Source of the DNA: Helicobacter pylori
GTDB taxonomy: Bacteria; Campylobacterota; Campylobacteria; Campylobacterales; Helicobacteraceae
NCBI RefSeq assembly: GCF_009689985.1
Contig: NZ_QBAW01000001.1
Location: forward strand, 338,888 to 402,887
Length of the DNA: 64,000 bases
Reading direction: 5' to 3'
Shown here: positions 19,471-33,132 of the stretch, one piece after another
How the letters are laid out: the number at the start of each line of letters is the position of its first letter
How positions within the stretch are numbered: position 1 is the first letter of the stretch
Notes under the pieces: generated by a model
Told to the model about the DNA's origin: nothing
What the model saw: only the letters and a program-made list of their open reading frames with translations
Databases searched by the model: none
Position numbers and translations under genes: made by a program

Positions 19471-20013
19471 ATGACAGAAATGGAATTAAAGCTCATTAAG
19501 ATAGACACAAGCCATTATTTTGAAAAAAAACCAGGCTTGGGGGAGAGGGTGGATTATGCGGGGCGTTGCTTCTATAATAAATTCCAAAGAGTGAATGCCA
19601 TGCTCACAAGCTCGCTCATTCAAAAGCATTTGAAAAAGGAAATAGAAATCGCGCACAACCTCATCTTGCGTAACGATAAGGTGGAAAATATTGTGTTTGA
19701 TTATAATGGGAGGAACCCGGAGCGTTTTTATCATAAGGCGCAGTTATTGCTTCGTGAGGAAGGTTTTATGAATTTTACCGCTTATAACACGAAGACACCA
19801 GGGCATTTGCATTTGTACGTGCATAAGGGGCATACGGAATTAGGCGAGGGTGAAAGGTTGGTTAAAACTTTGTCTATGAAATTAGCACAAGGGTTGCCTA
19901 AAGAATGGAGAGTCTTCCCTAGCAATGAATGGCCTAAGGAATTTAATATTTTAGCTTTACCTTATGAAGTATTTGCAAAAGAGCGAGGGAGCTCTTGGGC
20001 GAAGCATTTATAA
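19471..20013 (+). CDS. DUF1882 family conserved protein
   Basis: This epsilonproteobacterial protein of unknown function is 180 residues long and soluble, with no signal peptide or membrane segment. It has the recognisable stretch [20 protein letters not shown] near residues 110-130 and ends SSWAKHL. It corresponds to H. pylori HP0184, whose structure was solved by structural genomics as I recall. The ATG at 19471 has AAGGGAG upstream. Position between glyA and a SPOR protein does not fix its role. Confidence 0.85.
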   Translation: MTEMELKLIKIDTSHYFEKKPGLGERVDYAGRCFYNKFQRVNAMLTSSLIQKHLKKEIEIAHNLILRNDKVENIVFDYNGRNPERFYHKAQLLLREEGFMNFTAYNTKTPGHLHLYVHKGHTELGEGERLVKTLSMKLAQGLPKEWRVFPSNEWPKEFNILALPYEVFAKERGSSWAKHL

Positions 20014-20034
20014 CAATTTTTGAAAGGATTTTTG

Positions 20035-20844
20035 ATGTCAGAAAAAGAAAGACTGAATGAAGTGATCTTAGAAGAAGAAAATAATGGGGGTGGCACTAAA
20101 AAGGTGTTTTTGATCGTGGCTATAGCCATTATCATTTTAGCGGTGCTTTTAATGGTGTTTTGGAAAAGCACGAGAGTCGCTCCTAAAGAGACTTTTTTAC
20201 AAACCGATAGCGGCATGCAAAAAATAGGCAACACTAAAGACGAGAAAAAAGACGATGCGTTTGAAAGTTTGAGTTTGGATCCTTCCAAACAAGAAAGCGA
20301 TCTGGACAAAGTGGCGGATAATGTTAAAAAGCAAGAGAATGATGCGTTTAAAATGCCCATTCAAACCGATCAAACTCAAACGGAGATGAAAACAACAGAA
20401 GAAACGCAAGAAGCTAAAAAAGAATTAAAAGCTGTTGAACACACTCCCATGAGTGCTCAAAAAGAATCTCAGGCTGTGGCTAAAAAAGAAACCCCCCATA
20501 AAAAGCCTAAAGTAACCCCTAAAGATAAGGAAGCTCATAAAGATAAAGATAAGCATGCGGCTAAAGAGCCAAAAGCCAAAAAAGAAGCTCATAAAGAAGT
20601 TTCTAAAAAAGCCAATTCTAAAACCAATCTGACTAAAGGGCATTATTTGCAAGTGGGGGTTTTTGCGCACACGCCTAACAAAGCGTTTTTGCAAGCGTTT
20701 AACCAATTCCCCCATAAGATTGAAGATAGGGGAGCGACGAAGCGCTATCTCATAGGCCCATATAAGAGCAAGCAAGAAGCCTTAATGCATGCTGATGAAG
20801 TCAGCAAAAAGATGACTAAACCGGTTGTCATAGAAGCACGCTAG
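20035..20844 (+). CDS. SPOR-domain membrane protein
   Basis: SPOR domains bind peptidoglycan that lacks stem peptides and recruit proteins to septa. The 269-residue protein has a short cytoplasmic head, one membrane segment at about residues 18-40 (VFLIVAIAIIILAVLLMVFW), a long Lys/Glu/Ala-rich periplasmic linker (about 50-195) and a C-terminal SPOR domain (about 200-269, starting GHYLQVGVF). The ATG at 20035 with AAAGGA upstream is preferred to the TTG at 20020. A strong hairpin follows 30 bp after the stop. Confidence 0.85.
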   Translation: MSEKERLNEVILEEENNGGGTKKVFLIVAIAIIILAVLLMVFWKSTRVAPKETFLQTDSGMQKIGNTKDEKKDDAFESLSLDPSKQESDLDKVADNVKKQENDAFKMPIQTDQTQTEMKTTEETQEAKKELKAVEHTPMSAQKESQAVAKKETPHKKPKVTPKDKEAHKDKDKHAAKEPKAKKEAHKEVSKKANSKTNLTKGHYLQVGVFAHTPNKAFLQAFNQFPHKIEDRGATKRYLIGPYKSKQEALMHADEVSKKMTKPVVIEAR

Positions 20845-20873
20845 GGGTTTGGGCTAAAAATTCTTATTTTTTT

Positions 20874-20901
20874 CTTGGGCGTTTTTAGTGGATCGCCCAA
20901 G
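20874..20901 (+). terminator. stem-loop after the SPOR-protein gene
   Basis: CTTGGGCG pairs perfectly with CGCCCAAG across a 12-nt loop, 30 bp after the stop. A second hairpin follows at 910-933 (CGATGGGGTA with TACTCCATCG). Together they probably end the cvpA-to-SPOR transcript, although a long T run is missing. Confidence 0.6.
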
Positions 20902-21009
20902 CTCTAAAACGATGGGGTAGCTTTACTCCATCGGCTCGGATAATTTTAACAGACAATGAAGATAAACAGATTTTTTTGATCAATTTATTATATTAATGAT
21001 ATTAACCAT

Positions 21010-21125
21010 ATGTCTAATGATGAAAAAGTAATTTACTTATTTACTGTTATATGTGGGTGTTTAATTTTATTGTGGTGACAGTATTGATTATTTCAATATT
21101 GTTATTCACAAAATACAGTAAATAA
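21010..21125 (+). pseudogene. small hydrophobic ORF pair, frameshifted
   Basis: An ATG at 21010 reads MSNDEKVIYLFTVICGCLIL and then stops at 21078. An overlapping frame continues the hydrophobic chain as FIVVTVLIISILLFTKYSK to 21125. One frameshift would join them into a single-span membrane peptide of about 38 residues with a charged head and a basic tail. No Shine-Dalgarno is obvious, so this is likely a decayed gene. The architecture resembles the loci at 9.6 and 36.7 kb. Confidence 0.4.
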
Positions 21126-21232
21126 GAAATAACGATGAAGTCTAAACACATAAGTAGAGTATATACTCTACTTATGATAATTTTTTTATTTATTGATTAC
21201 TTCTTTTATTTTTTTACTACTTCTTGAGTTTC

Positions 21233-21275
21233 TTTTTGAATCCAATTTTTCCAATAAATAGTAGCATCTCATACC
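21233..21275. repeat. 43-bp dispersed repeat, copy 1
   Basis: This stretch matches 36921-36962 at about 38 of 43 positions with one gap; the shared core begins TTTTTGAATCCAATT. Both copies lie just downstream of a broken small membrane ORF and upstream of a defence-like gene. On the minus strand it can be read in all frames, so it may be the decayed 3' end of a gene. Confidence 0.65.
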
Positions 21276-21522
21276 TATTTGGTCTTTGAGGAATTCAGAT
21301 AATTCTTGCGTTTGAATTCAGCCTTAAAGAGCATTCATTCGTTAAAAGTATTTGTTTGTTGTTTGAAAACTACGGAGCGTTTAAATTTTGTAAAATTATT
21401 GCTTGCTGTTTGATAACCCATAACCCTCCAAAGAAGAGAGCGGTTTGAAACTAGCTTTATGGGTGCGATGGTGGGGCTAGGAGCAAGAGAGTAGGTGTGC
21501 TCACGCTTCTTTAGTCTCACGC

Positions 21523-23224
21523 TTATTGGGTGGCGAAATCCTTAAAAAAGGTGTTGATTAGCCATTCTCGCATTTCATCATTCCTTGCTATCAAGGCCTT
21601 TTTGTTAAAACCTTTTGCATTAAAGCGCCTATTAAAAGGGATCTCACTATTCTTGTAGATTTCATCTTTTCCATACAGATCCTTATCGCGTGCTTGGGAG
21701 TTGAGTGATCCCTCTAGGGAGATGAGATTGCCGTATGTGTGAATGTAATCTTCAAGATCTTTTTTGCCTTCAAAACCAAGTTTTTGGATCTCAATTTCAT
21801 TGTCCAATTCTAATAAATTTTCGGGGATGATGTGCTCTTGTTGTTGGGAGAATTGCTTCTCAGGGATTAATTTTTTGAGATCGGCAAGACCCATCTCCTG
21901 GCAGTTCTTTTCAAAGAAGACATAGTGGAAGCATGATGATTTGAATGCGTTCTTTACAAGCTCCAAAGAAGCCGACTTTATCTTTATATCATTTCTGCAT
22001 TGGGCGATCATCGCGCTTTTCAATCCCTCTTTGCCCTTTTGAAGATACTCATTAATCAGGTTGTAGGCATTTGCTCTCATATTTCTACCAACTTGGAAAA
22101 GCAAAATATCGGTTTTGGCAAAGAGTTTCATCGTTTCATCGTCTAGCTCGTTGTTGATTTTCAGGCGGATGAGAGAATTGAAAAAAAGCGGGTTGATCGT
22201 GTTGATGAGCATGGCCTTAAAGGTGGTTGGGTTGGTGTCAATCTCGCTCAATAGATCAAGGAAAGCCTGATAGAAGTTTTTCAAATCGCTGACATAGGAT
22301 TGGATGAAACTTTTCAATTTGCTTTCGCTTTTTTTGATTCCTTTTAGTTCATCCTTGAGTTGTTCGTAGGTGTTGTCTGTGCTTGCTTCGTAGTGTCCTA
22401 AAAAATCGATCCCATCAAATCTTTGGCTCCCTGCGTGGTAGCGGAAGATGTTGCCTTCATCAAGATTAGAGGTGTGGTTACTCTTTTTGATCTTGGCAAA
22501 GATCTTAAAAATTTCTCCAAAATGATCGCTGATGAACTGGTCTAACCCCATTTTCCCATCGCAAAAAGTGTTGGAATAATAGATGAGGAGGGATTTTAGT
22601 TTGTCTAGCAAGAGGAGAGGCACGCCTCTGTCATTCACGCTCTGAAAGGTTCTGATAGCTCTTCCAGGATCGGGCTCTTCAAACCGCATCAAAACCATTC
22701 CCAACAGCGTCTCAAAACGCTCATTCACTTCTTCTTTATTCAATTTGCTGACCTTGTCCAAGATGGCCTTCAAAACCTCAAAGAGATTTTGCTTGCCCTC
22801 GGTGTCTGCATCTTTTTCACAATGGCTGATATTTCCCTTTTCTGCCGCTTCCAAGAGCGCTTTGAAGAAGCTCTGGTTTTGAGGGGCGACTTCTAATTTT
22901 AATTCCCCCTTTTGGTATAGATATTTTCTTGTCTCTTGCTTGTCTTTCTCATTTTGCTCGTTCGCCAAGACATGCAAGAGCATGAAGATGGTGGTCGTTC
23001 GTTGCTGGCCGTCAATGATGTCATACAATTTTTTGTTGCCTTCATTCTTAGCGACAACCATGGTGCCTATAAAATGCCCCTGACCTTTTTTGTTGTATTC
23101 TATCGCTTCTTCTAAATCTTCCCACAGATCCATAAAATTCTTGTCCTTCCAGGCGTAATCCCTCTGATAGTTGGGGATACTGTATCCTTTTCGCTTGAAA
23201 GATTTCTTTTATAGTGGTTTTCAT
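21523..23224 (-). pseudogene. GmrSD-like DUF262/DUF1524 protein, frameshifted near the 5' end
   Basis: DUF262/DUF1524 proteins include the GmrSD type IV enzymes that cleave modified phage DNA, so a defence role is likely. An ATG at 23224 with a strong GGAGGAG Shine-Dalgarno reads MKTTIKEIFQAKR. The frame is then lost at AAAA (23188-23191); removing one A restores YSIPNYQRDYAWKDKNF and the open frame to 21523, giving 566 residues. The DUF262 domain carries DGQQRTTT; the C-terminal DUF1524 HNH-like region carries QQEHIIPENLL, then GNLISLEGSLN and the downstream KDLYGKDEIY. An internal ATG at 23133 would make a 536-residue protein lacking the IPxYQR segment. The gene sits between two core genes. 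Confidence 0.8.
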
Positions 23225-23378
23225 TCACTCCTCCATTGTTGCATGCCCAAATTTATACCATAAATACCATAAGAATGGCTTGAAATTCCACTCTATCAAG
23301 GCGTTCTATTAGCCACTCGGGGCGTTTTATTAGCTATAATGGTTTAAAAAAGACATAATCCTTAAAAAGAGTTTGAAC

Positions 23379-23915
23379 ATGTTAGAAAAATTGATTGAAA
23401 GAGTGTTGTTTGCCACTCGTTGGTTGCTAGCCCCTTTATGCATTGCCATGTCGTTAGTGCTGGTGGTTTTAGGCTATGTGTTCATGAAAGAGTTGTGGCA
23501 CATGCTAAGCCACCTAGACACGATCAGCGAAACGGATTTGGTTTTATCAGCCTTAGGATTAGTGGATTTGTTGTTTATGGCCGGGCTTGTTTTAATGGTG
23601 TTGCTCGCCAGTTATGAAAGCTTTGTTTTTAAATTAGACAAGGTGGATGCTAGTGAAATCACTTGGCTAAAGCACACGGATTTTAACGCTTTAAAATTAA
23701 AGGTTTCGCTCTCCATTGTAGCGATTTCGGCGATTTTTTTGCTCAAACGCTACATGAGTTTAGAAGATGTTTTATCCAGCATTCCTAAGGATGTGCCCCT
23801 ATCGCATAACCCCATTTTTTGGCAAGTGGTGATCCATTTGGTGTTTGTGTGTTCAGCGCTTTTAGCCGCCGTTACTAATAATATCGCTTTTTCGCAAAAT
23901 AATAAAGGGCATTAA
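23379..23915 (+). CDS. UPF0114 (YqhA-like) membrane protein
   Basis: This inner-membrane protein belongs to an uncharacterised but widely conserved family. The 178-residue product has four hydrophobic segments, at about residues 12-35 (WLLAPLCIAMSLVLVVLGY), 55-80 (LGLVDLLFMAGLVLMVLLA), 107-124 and 145-167, and the family-typical LMVLLASYESFVFKL followed by an Asp-rich loop. I start it at the ATG 23379 rather than the TTG at 23373, with AAAGAG upstream. It converges on the phospholipase D gene, leaving only 5 bp between the stops. Confidence 0.85.
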   Translation: MLEKLIERVLFATRWLLAPLCIAMSLVLVVLGYVFMKELWHMLSHLDTISETDLVLSALGLVDLLFMAGLVLMVLLASYESFVFKLDKVDASEITWLKHTDFNALKLKVSLSIVAISAIFLLKRYMSLEDVLSSIPKDVPLSHNPIFWQVVIHLVFVCSALLAAVTNNIAFSQNNKGH

Positions 23916-23920
23916 AAGTT

Positions 23921-25429
23921 TTAAAGCTCTCTTTCAGGAAGGACTTTAGACCATTCTTTAATCAAGCGTAAAAAGAAGGACGCATCAGGCGAAGTTTTTT
24001 CATGGATTAAAATCCCTTCTTCTACCGCTTCCCAAATAACCCTATGCCGATACACCACCAAATGCCATGATTGTTGGGCATGATCTTTAAGCGACAAACG
24101 CACCCTTTTAGCAAAAGACGGGTTGTCAAACAAGACCGCGCTTTCAGTGTTGATGTATGCAGAGCGCGGATCAATATTGAAACTCCCTAGAAGCGTCAAA
24201 TTGTCATCAAAAACAATCGTCTTGCCGTGTAAGGAATGCTTGGTGCTAAAGCGCCCTTTAATCTGGCGGTTGAAAAAATCGTTTCGTATTTCATAAACAT
24301 TCGCGCCCATTCGCACTAATTGGTTGCGATACCTTTCCCACGCCCCATAGACCACTATCGCATCAGTAGATGAAAGGGAATTGGTAAGAATATTCAATTC
24401 AATCCCCTTAGAAATTTGATTTTTAAAGATTTTCATCATCTTTTTGCCTGGAATAAAATACGATGAAGCGATAAAAACGGAGTCTTTAGCGTTTTTAAGG
24501 GCTTTCTCAAAAGCGATTTTGATAGGCGAATACAAGGGCGTGTCAATTTTTTTGGGCGAATCAGCTAAAAAAATGGCATTCCCATAATAAATAGGGTATT
24601 GGTATTTTTGGAAGCGTTCTATAAAATCATTGACTTTTTTTTCAAACTGGTTTTTGTCTTCAGCGCTGATAGGGATTTTTTCATGGAGTTTAGCGATTTC
24701 TTTAGCGTTATTTTTGAGTCTTTTATGGGTCCTTAGTAATGAAACAGGGATAGAGCGGTGGAATCTCCAATAGCGTTCAAAACTTTCTTTGGCTTTTGAA
24801 GCAACCCCCCCAAAAAACAAAGCGTCTAAATCTAAAAAATTCGTGTCTAAATCGTTATCAAAATAATTATCCCCAATATTGCGCCCCCCTATAATGACAG
24901 CGAAATTATCCACGATGAAAAGCTTGTTGTGCATGCGTTTTTTAATGCGCTCATAATCCGCAAGCATTTCAAAATAACGCAAGCCTTTATTGCGGATATA
25001 GTAGGGGTTAAAAATTTTCACTTCAATGTTTTTATGGAAATTTAAGAGCATAATATCTGAAAAATCCGAATCCAACCCGTTATCGTCTAAAAGGATGCGC
25101 ACTTTTACCCCACGATTGGCCGCATTTAAAAGTTCTTTAGCGATCACTTGAGAGGAAAGATCGTTCTTATAGATATAAGTTTGCATGTCAATGCTTTTTT
25201 GGCTCATTCTAATGAGTCCCACTCTATGCAACAAAGCGTCAAAGCCGTCTTCTAAAAGAATGGCCGTGCTATGGTTAGGGTTTTCTTTTAATTTTTCAGC
25301 ATACAAGCTCCCAATGGTGGTAGTGTAGGGATCATAAGAGATAGGGGGGCTTGAAATGGGAGTCTTATAGACTAACCCAAAGCACCCATTGAAAAAAAAG
25401 ACGCTTAAAAGGACTAAAAGAATTTTCAA
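23921..25429 (-). CDS. phospholipase D/cardiolipin synthase-like lipoprotein
   Basis: This member of the PLD superfamily probably transfers or hydrolyses phosphatidyl groups. It has a lipoprotein signal with lipobox FNGC (Cys16), so it should be membrane-anchored and face the periplasm. Two HKD motifs are complete: H167, K169, D174 (HNKLFIVDNFAVIIGG) and H401, K403, D408 (HGKTIVFDDNLTLLGS). The 502-residue length fits a two-domain enzyme. The start is TTG at 25429. It follows frdB by 21 bp, so it is probably the last gene of the frdCAB operon. It could be a cardiolipin synthase or a periplasmic phospholipase. Confidence 0.88.
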   Translation of the reverse strand: MKILLVLLSVFFFNGCFGLVYKTPISSPPISYDPYTTTIGSLYAEKLKENPNHSTAILLEDGFDALLHRVGLIRMSQKSIDMQTYIYKNDLSSQVIAKELLNAANRGVKVRILLDDNGLDSDFSDIMLLNFHKNIEVKIFNPYYIRNKGLRYFEMLADYERIKKRMHNKLFIVDNFAVIIGGRNIGDNYFDNDLDTNFLDLDALFFGGVASKAKESFERYWRFHRSIPVSLLRTHKRLKNNAKEIAKLHEKIPISAEDKNQFEKKVNDFIERFQKYQYPIYYGNAIFLADSPKKIDTPLYSPIKIAFEKALKNAKDSVFIASSYFIPGKKMMKIFKNQISKGIELNILTNSLSSTDAIVVYGAWERYRNQLVRMGANVYEIRNDFFNRQIKGRFSTKHSLHGKTIVFDDNLTLLGSFNIDPRSAYINTESAVLFDNPSFAKRVRLSLKDHAQQSWHLVVYRHRVIWEAVEEGILIHEKTSPDASFFLRLIKEWSKVLPEREL

Positions 25430-25450
25430 AAACGACCCACTAAAAAGAAA

Positions 25451-28325
<2,875 letters not shown>

Positions 28326-28334
28326 TTTCTACCC

Positions 28335-29102
28335 TTATTCTTTGTGGAATTTTCCATCAGCTTCTATGGCTTCTTGCATGGTTTTAATGCCATTATCCTT
28401 ATTTTCTAAACCTTTTTTAATGTAAGCCCCATAGGTGCAAAGCCCTAAAACAATAAAAAACACGCTCATCGCCCATTTGACTTTTCTCAAGCCTTGAATG
28501 CTCACATCCTTAAACCACCCCCATTTGATCGCTAAACGATACAACCCAATAGAGCCATGCAATTCTACGGCAAACAATAAGAAAATATACAAAAGCCAAA
28601 AGTTTTGCGTTACAAAACGATAGCTTGAACCATGAGGCCCAATACTTTCAGGCTCTGTGAGCATGACAAACAAGTGGATACTCGCTAAGAAAAACATCGC
28701 AAACCCGGTTAAGGCTTGAATAAACCACAAACTCGTATCGCCATGCTTCATCAAATGCTTGTGGGTTTTAAAAACCTTGTATTGCCTGTAATTGATAGGG
28801 AATTTTCTCAACGCCAAAAAAGCATGCGCGACTAAAATAAGAATAACTCCTGCTGCAACCACGCTCACAATAGCCGGCTCGCCTGCTTTTAAAAACAAGC
28901 TCCCTTCAAAAAATTTCGCCACTTTATACATGGCTTCATCGCTAATCAAGATGCTTGAGACCAAAAACATGTGCGCTATCATAAAGAGCGCTAAAATCAA
29001 GCCCGTAGCACTCTGTAAAAAATCCAGCTTAGCGTAAATACCGCTCTTTTTAAGCCCTTTGCTAGCGCCATAATAACCCTCTATAATCTCTTCTTGTTGC
29101 AT
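28335..29102 (-). CDS. frdC: fumarate reductase cytochrome b subunit
   Basis: FrdC is the dihaem membrane anchor that oxidises menaquinol and passes electrons to FrdB. The 255-residue protein has five hydrophobic segments (for example SATGLILALFMIAHMFLVSS and FIQALTGFAMFFLASIHLF). Histidines fall in membrane segments in the pattern of Wolinella FrdC (AHMFLV, AHAFLAL, SIHLFVM, ELHGSIGLY). It is the first gene of the leftward frdC-frdA-frdB-PLD group, with a 212-bp divergent gap to tpiA. Confidence 0.95.
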   Translation of the reverse strand: MQQEEIIEGYYGASKGLKKSGIYAKLDFLQSATGLILALFMIAHMFLVSSILISDEAMYKVAKFFEGSLFLKAGEPAIVSVVAAGVILILVAHAFLALRKFPINYRQYKVFKTHKHLMKHGDTSLWFIQALTGFAMFFLASIHLFVMLTEPESIGPHGSSYRFVTQNFWLLYIFLLFAVELHGSIGLYRLAIKWGWFKDVSIQGLRKVKWAMSVFFIVLGLCTYGAYIKKGLENKDNGIKTMQEAIEADGKFHKE

Positions 29103-29273
29103 AAAAACTGCTCCTAAAAACTCAAAATTAACCTAAAATCGCTTGACGCAGAAACACTGCCTTAATTCTACTACATTTGAAATAATTTTTCTTATAAACA
29201 AAACCTAAATTGAGAAAAAATTCAATTCAAGGGGGCTATTGTTTAAAATTTACATTTTTTGAATGCTATTAGG

Positions 29274-29279
29274 TATAAT
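29274..29279 (+). promoter_or_regulatory. -10 box (TATAAT) before tpiA
   Basis: A perfect TATAAT in TAGGTATAATAAGG lies 35 bp before the tpiA ATG, predicting a leader of about 28 nt. It would drive tpiA-fabI-lpxD. Confidence 0.7.
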
Positions 29280-29314
29280 AAGGGATAGACCACCTATAAA
29301 ATAAGGATCATTCA

Positions 29315-30019
29315 ATGACAAAAATTGCCATGGCTAATTTTAAATCCGCTATACCTATTTTTAAAAGCCATGCGTATTTAAAAGAATTAGAAAAAACTTT
29401 AAAACCGCAGCATTTTGATAGGGTGTTTGTATTCCCTGATTTTTTGGGGTTATTGCCTAATTCGTTTTTGCATTTCACTTTAGGAGCACAAAACGCTTAC
29501 CCTAGAGATTGTGGGGCTTTTACCGGTGAAATCACTTCACAGCATTTAGAAGAACTGAAAATCAACACGCTTTTAATAGGGCATAGCGAGAGGCGATTGC
29601 TTTTAAAGGAAAGCCCTAGCTTTTTGAAAGAAAAGTTTGATTTTTTTAAAAGTAAAAATTTTAAAATTGTCTATTGTATTGGCGAAGATTTAAAAACCAG
29701 AGAAAAGGGTTTAGTGGCTGTAAAGGAATTTTTAAATGAGCAATTAGAAAATATTGATCTTAATTATTCCAATTTAATTGTAGCGTATGAGCCTATTTGG
29801 GCGATTGGCACCAAAAAAAGCGCTTCTTTAGAAGATATTTATCTCACGCATGGTTTTTTAAAACAAATCTTAAATCAAAAAACGCCCTTATTGTATGGGG
29901 GGAGCGTGAATGTGCAAAACGCTAAAGAAATTTTAGGGATTGATAGCGTGGATGGCTTATTGATCGGGAGCGCGTCTTTGGAATTAGAAAATTTTAAAAC
30001 AATCATTTCATTTTTATAA
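29315..30019 (+). CDS. tpiA: triosephosphate isomerase
   Basis: TpiA interconverts DHAP and glyceraldehyde-3-phosphate in the cytoplasm. The substrate-binding NFK is at residues 8-10, the catalytic His lies in IGHSERR near residue 91, and the catalytic Glu lies in [11 protein letters not shown]. The phosphate loop is YGGSVN. At 234 residues it is shorter than most TIMs, which is typical of H. pylori. fabI follows 9 bp later. Confidence 0.95.
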   Translation: MTKIAMANFKSAIPIFKSHAYLKELEKTLKPQHFDRVFVFPDFLGLLPNSFLHFTLGAQNAYPRDCGAFTGEITSQHLEELKINTLLIGHSERRLLLKESPSFLKEKFDFFKSKNFKIVYCIGEDLKTREKGLVAVKEFLNEQLENIDLNYSNLIVAYEPIWAIGTKKSASLEDIYLTHGFLKQILNQKTPLLYGGSVNVQNAKEILGIDSVDGLLIGSASLELENFKTIISFL

Positions 30020-30856
<837 letters not shown>

Positions 30857-30865
30857 GGGGTATTG

Positions 30866-31876
30866 ATGAAGTTAAGCGAATTGTTAAGCACCTATTCTAT
30901 TGAAACGGAATTTTCAAACGATTTTGAAGTGCATGCTTTAGCGGAATTGGATAAGGCCACGCCTAATGATATTAGCTATATTGATCAAGCACGCTACCTT
31001 AAACTTTTAAAAGATTCAAAAGCCGGGGCGGTGTTTATCCGTAAAAAAGAATCTTCTAAAGTGCCAAAACACATGCAAGCTTTAGTCGTGGATAACCCGC
31101 ATCTAGCCTTTGCTAAAGCTTCGCATGCCTTTAAAATCCCTTTTTTTAAAAACCCAGAAAGCGTGAATGAGCCTAAACATTTTGAAAAAGTAACGATCAT
31201 GCCTAATGTTACGATTGGAGAGGGCGTAGAAATTGGCGAAAACTCTTTGATTTATCCGGGCGTAGTGATCGCTGATGGAGTCAAAATCGGTAAAAATTGC
31301 GTTTTGTATCCTCGTGTGATTTTGTATCAAAACACGATTTTAGAAGACAACGTTACTATCCATGCAGGCAGTGTGATTGGAGGCGATGGCTTTGGTTATG
31401 CGCACACCGCTTTAGGAGAGCATGTCAAAATTGAGCATGTGGGGATTGTTAGGATTCAAAAAAATGTAGAAATTGGAGCTAACACGGCGATTGATAGGGC
31501 GGTGTTTGGCGAGACTTTGATTAAAGAGGGCGTTAAGATTGATAACCTGGTTCAAATCGGGCATAATTGCGTTTTAGGCGAGCACAGCATCGTCGTTTCT
31601 CAAGTGGGCTTGAGCGGCTCTACAACCACTGGCCGTAATGTGGTTTTTGGCGGGCAAGTGGGCATTGGGGGGCATTTGCATGTGGGCGAATTCACTCAAA
31701 TTGGGGGTAAAAGCGCGGTGGGTAAAGACTTGCCCCCTAACACTAATTTTGCCGGAGCGATCCCTGCTATGGAAATCCATGAATGGCACCATTTTTTGGC
31801 TCATTTACGAACGAATTTCAGAAAACAGCAAAAAACGAGTTTGTTGCAAAAAGCTAAAGGGTTTTTTAAGTCTTAA
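30866..31876 (+). CDS. lpxD: UDP-3-O-acylglucosamine N-acyltransferase
   Basis: LpxD adds the N-linked acyl chain in lipid A synthesis. The 336-residue protein has an N-terminal uridine-binding domain and a long left-handed beta-helix built from hexapeptide repeats (for example NVTIGEGVEIGENSLIYPGV, then VKIGKNCVLYP). The catalytic His lies in GGDGFGYAHT or the nearby EHVGIVRIQ repeat region. I use the ATG at 30866 with AAGGGG upstream; the TTG at 30863 is less likely. Linkage to fabI fits acyl-chain supply for lipid A. Confidence 0.95.
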   Translation: MKLSELLSTYSIETEFSNDFEVHALAELDKATPNDISYIDQARYLKLLKDSKAGAVFIRKKESSKVPKHMQALVVDNPHLAFAKASHAFKIPFFKNPESVNEPKHFEKVTIMPNVTIGEGVEIGENSLIYPGVVIADGVKIGKNCVLYPRVILYQNTILEDNVTIHAGSVIGGDGFGYAHTALGEHVKIEHVGIVRIQKNVEIGANTAIDRAVFGETLIKEGVKIDNLVQIGHNCVLGEHSIVVSQVGLSGSTTTGRNVVFGGQVGIGGHLHVGEFTQIGGKSAVGKDLPPNTNFAGAIPAMEIHEWHHFLAHLRTNFRKQQKTSLLQKAKGFFKS

Positions 31877-31890
31877 AGAATGAAATGAGC

Positions 31891-31896
31891 TATAAT
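31891..31896 (+). promoter_or_regulatory. -10 box (TATAAT) before metK
   Basis: TATAAT in GAGCTATAATAAGC lies 43 bp before the metK ATG and just after the lpxD stop, giving metK its own promoter. Confidence 0.7.
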
Positions 31897-31938
31897 AAGC
31901 CCATTTTGAATACGAATGATTATTAATAAGGACAATCA

Positions 31939-33096
31939 ATGAAAGATAGTTTTCTTTTCACTTCTGAATCAGTAACCGAGGGACATCCTGATAAAATGGC
32001 TGATCAAATCAGCGATGCGGTTTTAGATTACATTATTGAGCGCGATCAAAAAGCCAAAGTCGCATGCGAGACTTTAGTTTCTAACGGGTTTTGCATGATC
32101 ACTGGCGAGTTAAAAACTTCTGTTTATGCCCCTATGCAAGAGATTGCAAGAGAAGTGGTTAAGAAGATTGGTTATACAGACGCTCTTTATGGCTTTGATT
32201 ATAGAAGCGCGGCGGTTTTAAATGGCGTTGGCGAGCAAAGCCCTGATATTAATCAAGGCGTGGATAGAGAAGATGGCGAGATTGGGGCAGGGGATCAAGG
32301 GCTTATGTTTGGTTATGCGTGCAAGGAGACTGAAACGCTCATGCCCTTACCCATTCATTTAGCGCACCAGCTCACTTTCGCTCTGGCTCAAAAAAGAAAA
32401 GACAACACTCTGCCTTTTTTAAGGCCTGATGGCAAGTCTCAAGTGAGCGTGCGTTATGAAAACAACAAGCCTGTAAGCATTGATACGATTGTCATTTCCA
32501 CCCAACATTCCCCAGAAGTTTCGCAAAAACATTTAAAAGAAGCCGTGATTGAAGAGATCGTGTATAAGGTTTTACCCAAAGAATATTTGCATGACAATAT
32601 CAAGTTTTTTGTCAATCCCACAGGAAAATTCGTTATCGGTGGACCGCAAGGCGATGCGGGCTTGACGGGCAGAAAAATCATCGTGGATACTTATGGGGGG
32701 AGTTGCCCGCATGGCGGGGGAGCGTTTAGCGGGAAAGACCCTAGCAAAGTGGATAGGAGCGCGGCTTATGCGGCCCGCTATGTGGCTAAAAATTTGGTAG
32801 CGAGTGGGGTTTGCGATAAAGCGACCGTGCAGCTTGCTTACGCGATTGGGGTTGTGGAGCCTGTGTCTATTTATGTGAACACGCATAACACGAGCAAGTA
32901 TTCAAGCGCGGAGTTGGAAAAATGCGTGAAATCGGTTTTCAAACTCACGCCAAAAGGCATTATTGAAAGCTTGGATTTATTAAGACCCATTTATTCGCTC
33001 ACTTCAGTTTATGGGCATTTTGGGCGCGAATTAGAGGCATTCACTTGGGAAAAAACCAACAAAGCTGAGGAGATTAAAGCGTTCTTTAAGCGTTAA
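31939..33096 (+). CDS. metK: S-adenosylmethionine synthetase
   Basis: MetK makes S-adenosylmethionine from methionine and ATP. The 385-residue chain has the ATP-binding [20 protein letters not shown] near the N-terminus, the [12 protein letters not shown] signature near residue 117 and the glycine-rich [19 protein letters not shown] near 257-275. Length and motifs are normal. AAGGAC precedes the ATG. Confidence 0.97.
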   Translation: MKDSFLFTSESVTEGHPDKMADQISDAVLDYIIERDQKAKVACETLVSNGFCMITGELKTSVYAPMQEIAREVVKKIGYTDALYGFDYRSAAVLNGVGEQSPDINQGVDREDGEIGAGDQGLMFGYACKETETLMPLPIHLAHQLTFALAQKRKDNTLPFLRPDGKSQVSVRYENNKPVSIDTIVISTQHSPEVSQKHLKEAVIEEIVYKVLPKEYLHDNIKFFVNPTGKFVIGGPQGDAGLTGRKIIVDTYGGSCPHGGGAFSGKDPSKVDRSAAYAARYVAKNLVASGVCDKATVQLAYAIGVVEPVSIYVNTHNTSKYSSAELEKCVKSVFKLTPKGIIESLDLLRPIYSLTSVYGHFGRELEAFTWEKTNKAEEIKAFFKR

Positions 33097-33132
33097 AAAA
33101 TATTTTAAGGGTAATATTTTAAAAAATTTTTG

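Larger units (their letters stand above)
20902..21522. other. 620-bp accessory gap with broken small ORFs
   Basis: Apart from the small broken ORF at 21010-21125 and the 43-bp repeat at 21233-21275, described separately, I see no convincing gene. A 61-codon GTG ORF on the minus strand (21335-21520) begins right after the stop of the DUF262 gene. It reads MRLKKREHTYSLAPSP and has no domain I know. It may be a chance ORF or a remnant. Confidence 0.45.

Noticed and set aside
21335..21520. 61-codon ORF after the DUF262 gene as a coupled gene
   Set aside because: It has only a GTG start next to the previous stop, no known motif and unusual composition, so I left it as a note in the gap entry.
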